The position numbers and the translations under genes are program-made. Below are positions 55,230 through 62,617 of a stretch of DNA of 64,000 bases, in pieces. This DNA is from Pseudomonadaceae bacterium. GTDB taxonomy: Bacteria > Pseudomonadota > Gammaproteobacteria > Pseudomonadales > Azotimanducaceae. The notes below the pieces were generated by a model. The model was not told where the DNA came from. It did no database searches and saw nothing but the letters and a program-made list of their open reading frames with translations. The stretch is from the NCBI GenBank assembly GCA_024743435.1, contig JANSWO010000002.1:124001-188000 (forward strand), written 5' to 3'. Position 1 is the first letter of the stretch; every line of letters begins with the position of its first letter.

Positions 55230-57010
55230 ATCGCCACGACATGAGTGTGCTTGGCTGTGGCGTGCTGATGCTGCTGCTCAGCGGCTGTGTTGCGTCCCAG
55301 GGTGCATCCCCTGGTAGCGCGGAACGGGAAGTCAGCGTAGAAACCAAGCCTGCGATCATTCGCTATAACGCGCGGGTACATCCCGTGCTGGCCGATGGCG
55401 GTATGGTTGTATCCCAAAACGAGCAAGCGAGTGAGATCGGGCGTTCGATCCTCGCGCGCGGTGGCAATGCCGCAGATGCGGCGGTAGCTACCGGCTTCGC
55501 GCTCGCGGTGACCTTGCCGAGGGCCGGTAACCTGGGTGGTAGCGGTTTCTCCCTGACGTTCGATGCGCAGACAAGACAATCGCTGGCGCTCGACTATCGT
55601 TCAGCCGGGCCCGCCGCCTTCGATGCGGATAAGTATCGCAACCCGGAGGGTCTGGTCGACACCAAAGGCTTTACGTTTGGCCCGGCCGCCAATGGCGTTC
55701 CCGGTACGGTTGCCGGCCTCTACAAACTCTGGCAGAAGCAAGGCTCGCTACCGTGGGCCGAGCTGGTTGAACCCGCGCGACGGCTCGCGGCCGACGGAAT
55801 TGTTGTTAGCGCCGATCTCGAGTTTGCACTGGCCGCGGGGCAGACGGTTTTCCAGCGTTATCCGAGTAGCGCTGCTGTGTACCTGAAGCCTGATGGCAAG
55901 CCTTACCAACTGGGTGACATCTGGCGTCAGGCAGATCTCGCAGATTCCCTCGAACTGATCGCAAGCAATGGCGCGGAAACCTTTTACCGAGGCGAGCTTG
56001 CCTCCAGAATCGTTGACGGCTTGTCCGCTGCTGGTGGCTTGCTCACGCTGGCAGACCTTGCCCAGTACGAGGCTCGCGAACGTGAGCCACTTGCGATGAA
56101 CTACCGCAACTATCAGGTTCTGGCGCAGCCGCCGGTCAGTGGTGGTGGTTTGACGTTGCTGCAGATGCTGGCTGTCCTCGAACGTTTCGATCTGGCTGAC
56201 AAACCTCAAGGCAGTGCCCGCAGCCTGCACCTGCTTGCCGAGATCATGAAGTGGGGCACAGCGAACCGACGCTTCGGCATCGGCGATCCGGATTATGTGG
56301 ACGTCGCGACCGAGCGCTTCCTTGCCGAGGATGTTGTCGGCGCCATCGTTGCAAACATTGATTTGGACAAGGCGCGGGCCGTTGAGACGATAGAGCCGTT
56401 TACGCGCAGCTTGCCTACCAGCCGCGATACAACGCACTTCTCCGTGGTCGATCGTTGGGGCAATGCTGTCGCGACAACTTACACGCTTGGCTATTCATTT
56501 GGATCCGGGTTCGTTGTGCCGGGCACGGGAATACTGCTGGATAACCAGCTGCGCAATTTCAGCTACAACCGTCCTGGCCACGCCAATAGATTTGCTCCTG
56601 GCAAACGGATGGTGTCGACGATGACGCCGACGATTGTGCTCAACAGTGAGGGCCGTGTAGAACTGGTGACTGGTACGCCAGGCGGTAGCCGCATCATCAA
56701 TGTCATCTTTCAGCTGCTTGTGAATGTGCTGGACTACGAGATGAACGTTGCGGATGCGACACACGCGCCCAGAATCCATCAGGCATGGCGATGGCCGGAG
56801 CTGCACGTGGAAGAGGGCGTCAGTGCCGACACCATCGAACTGTTGAGGGCGTTAGGCCATGACGTGGTAACCCAGGCGACCATGGGGAGCGCGCAATCGA
56901 TTCGCGTGCGTGAAGGTCTGCTGCGCGGCTCAGCCGATCCTCGGCGACCCGGCGCAGCAGCGAAAGGCGTGATCATCAGGCACGGCGAAGGCTCAATGGT
57001 TACGCCCTGA
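55226..57010 (+). CDS. Gamma-glutamyltransferase-like lipoprotein (second paralogue)
   Basis: A 594-residue Ntn-hydrolase paralogue of the previous gene, secreted as a lipoprotein (lipobox LLLSGC). Self-processing elements remain: PRAGNLGGSGFSLTF, LDYRSAGPA, and the nucleophile Thr in DTTHFSVVD (about residue 402). Glutamate-recognition positions differ. YTLGYSFGSG has Gly where E. coli Ggt has Asn411, and LLDNQLRNFS has Asn in place of Asp433. The PPPSSGG loop is PPVSGGG. From E. coli Ggt studies, Asp433Asn shifts activity towards glutaryl-type acyl groups, so this enzyme may use a different acyl or amide substrate. ATGA overlap with the first paralogue. Confidence 0.88.
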   Translation: MNRHDMSVLGCGVLMLLLSGCVASQGASPGSAEREVSVETKPAIIRYNARVHPVLADGGMVVSQNEQASEIGRSILARGGNAADAAVATGFALAVTLPRAGNLGGSGFSLTFDAQTRQSLALDYRSAGPAAFDADKYRNPEGLVDTKGFTFGPAANGVPGTVAGLYKLWQKQGSLPWAELVEPARRLAADGIVVSADLEFALAAGQTVFQRYPSSAAVYLKPDGKPYQLGDIWRQADLADSLELIASNGAETFYRGELASRIVDGLSAAGGLLTLADLAQYEAREREPLAMNYRNYQVLAQPPVSGGGLTLLQMLAVLERFDLADKPQGSARSLHLLAEIMKWGTANRRFGIGDPDYVDVATERFLAEDVVGAIVANIDLDKARAVETIEPFTRSLPTSRDTTHFSVVDRWGNAVATTYTLGYSFGSGFVVPGTGILLDNQLRNFSYNRPGHANRFAPGKRMVSTMTPTIVLNSEGRVELVTGTPGGSRIINVIFQLLVNVLDYEMNVADATHAPRIHQAWRWPELHVEEGVSADTIELLRALGHDVVTQATMGSAQSIRVREGLLRGSADPRRPGAAAKGVIIRHGEGSMVTP

Positions 57011-57028
57011 GCTGAGCCTGGCGCTGGC

Positions 57029-57355
57029 TTATATACATCGTCTGGTTCGTTTCTCGATTCCTGGTAGCACTGCAATGCTCGCGCTTGAGCGGGCGTACCT
57101 ACCGCAGAACTGGTCCTGGGACATTCCATTCCAGAGCCTGAGTTCCCGATGGCACCGGATCTCGTAGTCGCGCCATGCATCGACGCACTGTTTCGATCGC
57201 GCCGGGCCAATCGTGCCGCGCGTCATGCGCTCGAGTGTTGCGAACGTCGCGCTCGGTTCACTGGTACCGGCGGTGATCCGTTGGTTATGGGTAGTCTGGC
57301 AGCCGCTCATTGTTGCCAGGATGATGATGGCCGCGATTGCATGGGTGGTCGTCAT
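57029..57355 (-). CDS. Small Cys-containing lipoprotein
   Basis: A 108-residue putative lipoprotein with signal peptide AIAAIIILATMSGC, the Cys being the lipid site. The mature part contains three or four further Cys residues and a basic end (KRTRRCI). No known family. It converges on the second transferase gene, 18 bases from its stop. The region upstream of its start (57356-57626, 271 bases) holds a 9-bp hairpin and no other supported gene. Confidence 0.6.
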   Translation of the reverse strand: MTTTHAIAAIIILATMSGCQTTHNQRITAGTSEPSATFATLERMTRGTIGPARSKQCVDAWRDYEIRCHRELRLWNGMSQDQFCGRYARSSASIAVLPGIEKRTRRCI

Positions 57356-57523
57356 TGCTGGGTCTCGTCCTTAGTTCGAAAAACCCTCCTCTGGGGTAAC
57401 TGGTTAGCAAGACGCGGGCCACCTGGGTATTGTCTAAAAATAGAGCTGCAAGTTATTGAAATAGCTCAGATACAGCTTCGAACTTTTGGTGCTATGTTCT
57501 GCGTGGGTCATCCGGGTCATCGT

Positions 57524-57544
57524 AGATGGTGCATCGCACCATCT
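57524..57544. repeat. 9-bp perfect hairpin in the intergenic region
   Basis: AGATGGTGC faces GCACCATCT with a 3-base loop. There is no T-tract on either strand. It lies about 80 bases beyond the stop of the DMT-family gene and could be an mRNA-stabilising structure or an operator. Confidence 0.5.
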
Positions 57545-57626
57545 CGATGCAGGGTCGACCCGGTTCGCGATGACGACCTAGTAGTTCGCAGGCTGCGAAA
57601 AGGCGGCGGAAATGGAGCGGTCCGAG

Positions 57627-58076
57627 TTATGTGCGTTGGACGGCGAGGAACACCCCGATCGCCATCAGCGTGATGCCAGCGATGCGCTGCCCGGAAACCT
57701 CATAGACTGGCGCACCGAACAGGCCCAGATGATCGATCACCGCGGTCGAAACCAATTGCCCCAGAAGCACAAAGAAAACCGCATTGCCGACGCCGAATCG
57801 AGGTGCAACCCAGGTAATGCTGAGCACGTAGAACGCGACGAAAAGGCCGCCGGCGAAATACATGGGCGATGGCAGGTTGGTAAAGGTCGATTCTGAAAGC
57901 GCGCCGCTGGCGAGGAGTGTCGCGCAGCCCGCAACCAGTGCTACGGCGAACAGTATTACCGCGGCAACGATTGGCGACTCAAGCCGTCCGCCAAGCGATC
58001 CGTTCAAGGCTGCCATGATCGGAATACCAATACCGGCGAGTAACATGATGGCTGCCATCACCCAGGGCGGCGTCAT
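57627..58076 (-). CDS. DMT family transporter, YdcZ/DUF606 type
   Basis: A 149-residue inner-membrane protein with five hydrophobic helices, half the size of a typical drug/metabolite transporter, as usual for the YdcZ (DUF606) branch. Recognisable segments are GIGIPIMAALNGSLGGRLESP at the start and VVSTAVIDHLGLFGAPV-like FLLGQLVSTAVIDHLG near the end. The substrate is unknown. Its start overlaps the tautomerase stop by four bases (58073-58076). Confidence 0.85.
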   Translation of the reverse strand: MTPPWVMAAIMLLAGIGIPIMAALNGSLGGRLESPIVAAVILFAVALVAGCATLLASGALSESTFTNLPSPMYFAGGLFVAFYVLSITWVAPRFGVGNAVFFVLLGQLVSTAVIDHLGLFGAPVYEVSGQRIAGITLMAIGVFLAVQRT

Positions 58077-58273
58077 GATCGTGCGCGCCGGTTACTGACT
58101 GACTCGCCGGCGATGCCCCAATTGTCGGTGTCGACCTCGTCGATCACCACGATGGTCGTCTCCGGGTTTTTGCCCAGCTCACGCCGTAACAGTTCCGTGA
58201 CTTCTCTCATCAGGGTCTGCTTTTTCTCCGCCGTTAGGTTCTCTGGCGTTACTTTGATGTTCACGTAAGGCAT
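58073..58273 (-). CDS. 4-oxalocrotonate tautomerase family protein
   Basis: A 66-residue tautomerase with the catalytic Pro exposed after Met removal (MPYVNIKVTPENLTAEKK) and the core ELGKNPETTIVVIDEVDTDNWGIAGES. It interconverts enol and keto forms of 2-hydroxymuconate-like compounds. It is coupled by a four-base overlap to the DMT transporter gene and is divergent from the TPP enzyme gene, 114 bases away. Confidence 0.9.
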   Translation of the reverse strand: MPYVNIKVTPENLTAEKKQTLMREVTELLRRELGKNPETTIVVIDEVDTDNWGIAGESVSNRRARS

Positions 58274-58387
58274 TCATGCTCTCCGAATGATTTCTCCCGT
58301 GCCGGCAGGTTACGTGCTCGCAGCCAGCGTGCACAGTCACAGCCGCGTTACACTATGCGATTGCGAATCAGGGGGAGGAGAGCGGTT

Positions 58388-60031
58388 ATGGCGACCGGAG
58401 CCGAGTTAGTAGCACGTGGTCTTGCGGCAGCTGGCGTTGAGCACGCTTTCGCGATTGTCAGCATTCACAACATGCCGATTCTCGATGCGATCAATCAGCT
58501 TGGTGCGACCAAGTTGATTGACGTTCGCCACGAGCAATCGGGAATGCATGCGGCGGATGGATACGCTCGCGCTACCGGCAAGATGGGCGTGATGATTGCA
58601 AGCACTGGCCCTGGCACCAGCAATTGCATGACGGGTTTGCTCGAAGCAGCTGCGGGATCGTCTCGTGTTCTGCTCATCACCGGTCAGGCGGCCACGGATT
58701 TTTATGGGCGCGGGTTGGGTTATGTGCATGAGAACGACAGGCAACTCGATATGCTGGCCAGCGTTTGTCGGCGTGTCGCCAGCCCTCGTGAGTCAAGTGC
58801 GGTGGCGCCGGAGCTTGCTGCTGTCATTCGCGATATCCACACCGCTCGAGCCCAGCCCGGCGCGATCGAAGTGCCAATCGATCTGCAGTACGAGGAGGCC
58901 GATGACTTTGAGTTCGACGGTTTATTCCCTCAGCCGAAAAGCGCGAAGGCTGAGTCTGTTCAGCGTGCTGCGGACGCCTTGGCTGGCAGCAACCGGCGGG
59001 TGATTGTTGTGGGCGGTGGCGTGATTGCGGCTGGAGCTGGCGAACAACTGGTGCGCCTGGCTGAGCGATTGGAGGCTCCCGTTCTGACCAACCTGGAAGG
59101 GCGGGGGGTGATCGCCGATGACCATCCGCTGTGTCTGGGCAATTTTTTTGAGGCTCGCAGCATTCACAAAGCGATGCGGGATGCTGACGTCACGCTAGCG
59201 ATCGGTACGTCCTTTGCCGCAGGGGTAGGCGGCGCAGCTGCGGCGCTCACACCACCAGGCAAGCTTATTCAGATTGATGTGGATCCGTCGGTTGTTGGCC
59301 GGATGCATCGTGCGGAGATACCGGTTATCGGTGACGCGGCGCTGACGCTGGAGGCGTTGTTGTCGGCACTGACTGAGGTGGCGCCCAACGATTCGCAGTT
59401 CAACGATGGTTTGCTGCAGGCCGCCCAGGGCCTGAAAGCTGGTATCCGTCCGCGCCTTGGCAAAGAAGTGCCGGTGCTGCTCGACGCGATACGAGCGGCA
59501 TTGCCGCGCGATGGGTTGTGGCTGAGAGACACAACCTTGCCGGCAACGTTTTTCGGCAATCAGTTGTTTCCGGTGTTTGAGCCCCGCACATCCATTGCGC
59601 CGAGTTCCAGCGCCATTGGCCCAGGCCTGCCCATGGCGATCGGAGCAGTGTTAGGTGCCGGCCGACGTGGTGTTGTCATTCACGGCGACGGAGGCTTGCT
59701 CTTTCATGCAACAGAATTAGCGACGGCGGCTCAGTATCACCTGCCGCTCATCATCTGCGTGTTCAACGATTCCGGCTACGGGGTACTTCGCTGGTTGCAG
59801 GAGGGCCGGTTTGGCCGTGTGAATGAAACCGATCTCGGCCCTGTCGACTTTGCCAAGCTCGCGTCGAGTCTCAACGTGGCGGGCGAGCGCGTGACCTCGG
59901 TGAGTGATTTTGAAACTGCTCTGGATCGGGGTATGTCCGTTGATGGCCCCTATGTCATCGATATTCAGCTCGAGCACTTTGCGCCCTATGAACTGGGCGG
60001 TGTCCCGCCAGCGGAAGCCCGGAGAGGGTGA
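58388..60031 (+). CDS. Thiamine pyrophosphate-dependent enzyme, acetolactate-synthase-like
   Basis: A 547-residue TPP enzyme with three domains. The N-terminal pyrimidine-binding domain holds the catalytic Glu in VRHEQSGMHAADGYAR. The central FAD/nucleotide-like domain has RRVIVVGGGVIAAGAG. The C-terminal pyrophosphate domain has the GDG motif VVIHGDGGLLFHATELATAAQYHLPLI followed by NDSGYGVL. It may be an acetolactate synthase paralogue, a benzoylformate-decarboxylase-type enzyme or an oxalyl-CoA-type lyase; no small regulatory subunit is nearby, which argues against amino acid synthesis. GGAGGAG precedes ATG 58388. It overlaps the MFS gene by GTGA. Confidence 0.9.
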   Translation: MATGAELVARGLAAAGVEHAFAIVSIHNMPILDAINQLGATKLIDVRHEQSGMHAADGYARATGKMGVMIASTGPGTSNCMTGLLEAAAGSSRVLLITGQAATDFYGRGLGYVHENDRQLDMLASVCRRVASPRESSAVAPELAAVIRDIHTARAQPGAIEVPIDLQYEEADDFEFDGLFPQPKSAKAESVQRAADALAGSNRRVIVVGGGVIAAGAGEQLVRLAERLEAPVLTNLEGRGVIADDHPLCLGNFFEARSIHKAMRDADVTLAIGTSFAAGVGGAAAALTPPGKLIQIDVDPSVVGRMHRAEIPVIGDAALTLEALLSALTEVAPNDSQFNDGLLQAAQGLKAGIRPRLGKEVPVLLDAIRAALPRDGLWLRDTTLPATFFGNQLFPVFEPRTSIAPSSSAIGPGLPMAIGAVLGAGRRGVVIHGDGGLLFHATELATAAQYHLPLIICVFNDSGYGVLRWLQEGRFGRVNETDLGPVDFAKLASSLNVAGERVTSVSDFETALDRGMSVDGPYVIDIQLEHFAPYELGGVPPAEARRG

Positions 60032-61329
60032 AGTCTTCTCTACAGGCGGCGCTTGCCAGCGTCGACGGCACGCTGCGTCCTGGCGGGCGCTACTTTCCCG
60101 GCTGGACGATCGTTGGCTCGGCCGCGATGGTTCAATTTCTGGCTGGTGTGCTGTTCATGAACTGCTACGGCGCCTACACGGTGTTGCTCGAGCAGGAGTT
60201 CGAGTGGAGCAAAGCGGCTTTGTCGGGGGCGTTCGCACTAACGCGAGTTGAAAGCGGCATCCTGGGGCCATTGCAGGGCTGGCTGACAGATCGCTACGGG
60301 CCGCGGATTGTCCTCACCATTGGAACGGTCATATTCGGCGTGGGCTTCATGCTCTTTGCGAGTATCGACTCGCTCCTCACCTTCTACCTTTGTTTCGCCA
60401 TGATCGCTCTGGGCTCCTCGCTCGGCGGCTTCGCGACCTTGATGGTGGCAATCGTCAACTGGTTTGATGCGCATCGCGCCAAGGCAGTGGCGGTGTCGCA
60501 AATGGGCTTCTCGCTTGGCGGCGTGTGTGTGCCGCTCGTTATCCTGTCGCTGCAGACCTATGGCTGGCGGGCCACGGCGTTTGGCTCTGGCATCATAATT
60601 CTCGCCGTCGGTTTGCCGCTTGTACAATTGGTCAAACACAAGCCTGCGGAGGTTGGGTTGCTGCCTGATGGTGCAGTTGCCGTGGCAGAGGACTCGCAAC
60701 CGCACAGTGACGGCGGTGGCGACTTCACAACGCGTCAGGCGCTGCGAACGCGAGCGTTCTGGTTGTTGTCTGTTGGCCACTCCCTCGCGCTGCTCACGGT
60801 ATCCGCGGTGATGGTGCATCTGGTGCCGCATCTCATTGAAGCAGGTTACACGCTCGCCCAAGCCGGGGTTGCTGTGGGTGTGCTGACCACTATCCAGATC
60901 GCAGGTCAGCTTCTCGGTGGCGGAGTAGGCGATCGTTTTGATAAGCGACTTATCTGCGTTTTGTGCATGGTTGGTCACGCGCTCGGGCTGACGGCGCTCG
61001 CGTACGCGCCGGACCTGTCCAACACGCTACTTTGGCTAGCGGTGTTCATGCTCGCGCATGGCATAGCCTGGGGTGTGCGTGGACCGTTGATGGTGGCCCT
61101 GCGGGCAGACTACTTTGGCGCCAGCTCCTTCGGCACGATCATGGGTTTTTCGTCGTTGATCGTGATGATTGGAATGTCGGTCGGCCCCCTGGTTGCCGGC
61201 TACGCCTACGATGTCACCGGCAGCTACAGCGATGGCTTCGTCGTTGTGGCCGCCTGCGCCATGATCGGTTGTCTGTGTTTTGCGTTTGCAACGCCGCCGG
61301 TGAAGGCGCAAGAATTGGGGTCAGTGTAA
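60028..61329 (+). CDS. MFS transporter (monocarboxylate/oxalate-formate antiporter-like)
   Basis: A 433-residue major facilitator with twelve helices. The first half has GALTR-like FALTRVESGILGPLQGWLTDRYGPRIVL, the family's loop 2-3 motif, and GSSLGGFATLMVAIVNWF as in monocarboxylate and oxalate/formate porters. GTG 60028 overlaps the TPP enzyme stop by four bases, so import of a carboxylate substrate for that enzyme is plausible. Its last codons and stop (GSV-stop) fall inside the left arm of the inverted repeat at 61316-61388, so the native C-terminus may have been replaced by an insertion. Confidence 0.88.
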   Translation: MKSSLQAALASVDGTLRPGGRYFPGWTIVGSAAMVQFLAGVLFMNCYGAYTVLLEQEFEWSKAALSGAFALTRVESGILGPLQGWLTDRYGPRIVLTIGTVIFGVGFMLFASIDSLLTFYLCFAMIALGSSLGGFATLMVAIVNWFDAHRAKAVAVSQMGFSLGGVCVPLVILSLQTYGWRATAFGSGIIILAVGLPLVQLVKHKPAEVGLLPDGAVAVAEDSQPHSDGGGDFTTRQALRTRAFWLLSVGHSLALLTVSAVMVHLVPHLIEAGYTLAQAGVAVGVLTTIQIAGQLLGGGVGDRFDKRLICVLCMVGHALGLTALAYAPDLSNTLLWLAVFMLAHGIAWGVRGPLMVALRADYFGASSFGTIMGFSSLIVMIGMSVGPLVAGYAYDVTGSYSDGFVVVAACAMIGCLCFAFATPPVKAQELGSV

Positions 61330-61388
61330 ACGGTCAACGTAAATGATCCGGTTCTGTGAGTTTACTCTGGCACTTTACACTGACCCCA
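61316..61388. mobile_element. Short palindromic element with 15-bp perfect inverted repeats
   Basis: TGGGGTCAGTGTAAA at 61316-61330 is the exact inverse of 61374-61388, with a 43-base centre that can form further short stems. The left arm supplies the MFS stop codon, and the right arm lies immediately before a 5'-truncated hydrolase frame. GGGGTCAG-type repeats of this form resemble REP-like or RAYT/IS-associated sequences scattered in gammaproteobacterial genomes. I found no second copy here. Confidence 0.65.
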
Positions 61389-61932
61389 TTACTCCTTAAT
61401 CGGCAATTCAATGGGCGGACTTGTTGCCTTGCTTTTCGCCGAGCAGCACCAAACGCGCGCGAAAGCTTTGGTGCTGGTCGCACCCGCTTTTGTTTTCGGA
61501 CTACCGGACAACGTTAGCGCAGAACGATTGGCGATCGGCGCGAATCCGACCACACCAGAGAGTATGGCCGCCTATTTGACACGCATCTATGATGCGCCGG
61601 ACTTATCCCCGGCAGCCATCAACGAGGCGCTCGCCCACAAACAGTCAATTGGCGATGGGCAAACCATCAAGCGCATCGCTCAGTCACTGGTCAGTGGCGA
61701 GGGCATCCTTACCGAGGAACGCCTACGCCAAATCACTCATTCCACGCTGATCATTCAGGGATCGAGCGATGGTGTTGTGCCTGTTTCGAGTTCCGAGAGA
61801 ATTAGTCGGATCATGACGAACGCTGAATTGGTGGTTCGGACAGATGTAGGTCACTGGCCTCAGTTCGAGGATGCAGACTACTTCAATACGTCCGTCTTAG
61901 GCTTGCTCGAAGGAAGCGCTTTGGGACGATAG
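61384..61932 (+). pseudogene. 5'-truncated alpha/beta hydrolase
   Basis: An alpha/beta hydrolase remnant. The frame begins right after an in-frame TGA within the palindromic element and reads HYSLIGNSMGGLVALLF, so the nucleophile-elbow Ser (GNSMGG) is present but everything before it is missing. The rest keeps the acid-residue strand (TLIIQGSSDGVVPV) and catalytic-His segment (VGHWPQFEDAD) and ends at 61932. The internal ATG at 61411 would drop the nucleophile, so the fragment is most likely inactive. Loss of the N-terminal half coincides with the inverted repeat, pointing to an insertion or deletion event. Base composition is already shifting towards lower GC. Confidence 0.75.
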
Positions 61933-61951
61933 CGGATTTTCAGGATGCGAC

Positions 61952-62023
61952 AAAAGGGGACCCTTTTTACTCACCTATCCACAGTTAGCTAAGTCATTGT
62001 TTTTAAAAAGGTGGACATGTCCA
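61952..62023. promoter_or_regulatory. AT-rich region with two palindromes upstream of the recombinase
   Basis: AAAAGGG-GA-CCCTTTT (61952-61967) is a 7-bp inverted repeat, and TGGACATGTCCA (62012-62023) is a perfect 12-bp palindrome 24 bases before the recombinase start. The second palindrome could be the operator or a recombination half-site of the recombinase. Role inferred from position only. Confidence 0.45.
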
Positions 62024-62047
62024 AAAAGGGTAGGTAAATATTAAAGT

Positions 62048-62617
62048 ATGAAGATTGGATACGCTCGCGTCTCTACCGATGAACAATTACTCGATATGCA
62101 GCTCGATGCGTTGCAGGCGGTTAAGTGCGACCAAATCTTCAAGGACGAAGGGATTTCCGCGATCGCAGCTAACCGTCAAGGTTGGGAAAGTGCACTCCAA
62201 GCTCTAGACGATGGCGATACGCTCGTTATTTGGAAGCTCGATCGTGCCTTCCGCTCCACGGTCGATGCCATCCTGACGCTTGATAACCTCAGAGATCGAG
62301 GGATCGAGTTCCAATGCATCACGATGCAAATCGATACGTCTACGCCCGAGGGCCGAAAGTGGTATCGAGACACGGCCTCTTGGGCAGAGTACGAAAGAGA
62401 GCTGATCTCTCAACGAACCAAAGCCGGAATGGCAGCAGCCAATCGGCGTGGAAAACATGTCGGTAGGCCAAAAGCCCTTACCGACGAGCAGATCAATCAC
62501 GCTCAATCCGCCATCGCGGCGGGAGAGACGGTTAGCGGCATGGCTGGCGTTTTGAACGTCAATCGAAAAACCCTCTCCAATGCTTTAAGGCAACATGGGG
62601 TTCGCAGCCATGCCTAA
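62048..62617 (+). CDS. Serine recombinase (resolvase/invertase family)
   Basis: A 189-residue small serine recombinase. The N-terminal catalytic domain has KIGYARVSTDEQ with nucleophile Ser9, then IWKLDRAFRSTVDAI with catalytic Arg residues and YERELISQRTKAGMAAA leading into helix E. The C-terminal DNA-binding domain is a short helix-turn-helix (TVSGMAGVLNVNRKTLSNALR) after a KHVGRPKAL linker. It would resolve, invert or integrate DNA; no obvious partner site is seen beyond the palindromes upstream. Its end overlaps the next gene by eight bases. Lower GC than the rest of the window suggests transfer. Confidence 0.92.
   Translation: MKIGYARVSTDEQLLDMQLDALQAVKCDQIFKDEGISAIAANRQGWESALQALDDGDTLVIWKLDRAFRSTVDAILTLDNLRDRGIEFQCITMQIDTSTPEGRKWYRDTASWAEYERELISQRTKAGMAAANRRGKHVGRPKALTDEQINHAQSAIAAGETVSGMAGVLNVNRKTLSNALRQHGVRSHA

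Noticed and set aside
57149-57673. 174-codon rightward frame across the lipoprotein gene and the intergenic region
   Set aside because: It overlaps two better-supported leftward genes, and its composition (many Cys, Arg, Gly) looks random.
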